Below are positions 63,261 to 64,000 of a stretch of DNA of 64,000 bases, in pieces (position 1 is the stretch's first letter; each line of letters begins with the position of its first letter). Source of the DNA: Euglena gracilis. Its lineage: Eukaryota; Euglenida; Euglenophyceae; Euglenales. The stretch spans positions 4,210,504 to 4,274,503 of the forward strand of contig CP154957.1 of NCBI GenBank assembly GCA_039621445.1, read 5' to 3'. The notes beneath the pieces were generated by a model. That model searched no databases. It was not told the DNA's origin and saw only the letters and a list, made by a program, of their open reading frames with translations. Both the position numbers and the translations under genes were made by a program.

Positions 63261-64000
63261 GACACGGTTTCAAATTTTTTGGAACCCCGTTTGACCTGGT
63301 TTGGGCCAAGTTTGAGGATACCCGTGGGGGGGGGGGGTCAGCCAGCAGCCTTTTTTCAGCAGCCCGAATTTTCCAGCCTCTGAGCTAGTCCCCGGATCTC
63401 AAACAATCTCGGAGCCAATAAATGTGGTGGAAAAAAATTTTCTGGGGCGGAGGGGGTGGTTGCGTTGTGTTTTCTCTGAGATTTTTTGAGGAAGTGCCGT
63501 GCGGGGTCATGGATACCACCTCCTCCTCAAACCTTGCAGGACGATCCGCCAACTTTTCTTAACAACAACTTTTCCCACCCCCCCCCATTGATGTTGTATT
63601 TTTTTTGGTTTCGTGAAATGAAAGCAATGCCAGGGCTGAAGTAAAGCTACACCTTGGAGCCGAAAGAATCACTCCATTATTTCACATTTTTCCCCCGCTT
63701 GAAACAAATCTGACGATGTTCACATAATAATTTCATTTACATGGGCTGCTCCAATGTAAGTAAAGTTATCAGCCGTCCTCAACAAGTGGAGGTTTTTTGA
63801 TGCGAAATTTCAGGAGCCGCATGTTGGGGCAATCAATCAACAACTCGCAGTTGTTTTTTTAATTTTGTTGTCATTTTTTCTGGTTGTGCCAAGAAAAAAT
63901 GTTCTGATGTTTTCTTTTTCGGGTTCATTTTTTCACAGCAAGTTCCAATTCTTGCTCGTCCTCATTGAGTGCAATGTTTGGAGATGAGGTTGTTCGTCAA
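63261..64000. other. Unassigned tract
   Basis: A G run near 63,327 is followed by sequence resembling MITE ends (CAGCCAGCAGCC). Beyond that no gene or repeat was recognised. Confidence 0.3.

Overview
The window looks like a repeat-dense, gene-poor stretch of a eukaryotic nuclear genome. I find no prokaryotic operon, no rRNA gene and no convincing intact host gene. What can be recognised is mobile DNA: one nearly complete Ty3/Gypsy LTR retrotransposon with a chromodomain, several broken non-LTR (LINE) elements with a reverse transcriptase and a restriction-like endonuclease, hAT-type DNA transposons and MITEs with 8-bp target duplications, a second TIR superfamily with 3-bp duplications, tRNA-like SINE copies, and a CENP-B/pogo-type DNA-binding fragment. 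The LTR element's primer site matches the 3' end of an animal-type initiator tRNA-Met, and 2A ribosome-skipping motifs lie in the LINE fragments. Both fit an invertebrate or a protist; I cannot name the organism. Runs of G or C longer than 8 nt are extremely common and often sit next to element ends.

Layout. 0-6.4 kb: a repeated coding fragment, CA microsatellites, GC-run repeats. 6.4-10.7 kb: two copies of a ~500-bp hAT MITE around a 2.1-kb TIR element and a CTG/GTT tract. 10.7-21 kb: dispersed repeats, a small MITE and two minisatellite-like arrays. 21.1-24.5 kb: a 3.4-kb TIR element (target duplication TTCGA) with eight copies of one palindrome. 25-28.5 kb: a CENP-B-type helix-turn-helix fragment, a C-run MITE and tandem repeats. 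28.9-34.8 kb: LINE copy L1 (minus strand), split by a 1.4-kb hAT, a GTCAATTAGGGGG repeat cluster and a 2.5-kb TIR element that carries a further TIR element. 35-36.6 kb: MITE and SINE-like repeats. 36.6-42.6 kb: LINE copy L2 (minus strand), split by four insertions whose target duplications can all be read. 43.2-50.2 kb: the Ty3/Gypsy element, inserted in a C-run MITE. 50.7-53.6 kb: LINE 5' fragments with 2A motifs, a hAT dimerisation fragment and a 59-nt perfect palindrome. 53.66-58.2 kb: a hAT-ended element containing LINE copy L3 and two SINE copies. 58.2-64 kb: more palindromic repeats and one exon-like ORF.

The LINE copies give a known reading frame, so each insertion can be removed on paper and the frame resumes exactly at the duplicated bases. 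That gives a reliable relative chronology and exact element ends. Two features stand out: many element families each carry their own short palindrome, repeated at or near the termini; and the Ty3/Gypsy polyprotein has an extra domain between protease and reverse transcriptase that resembles the Dam-like methyltransferase region of DIRS-type elements.
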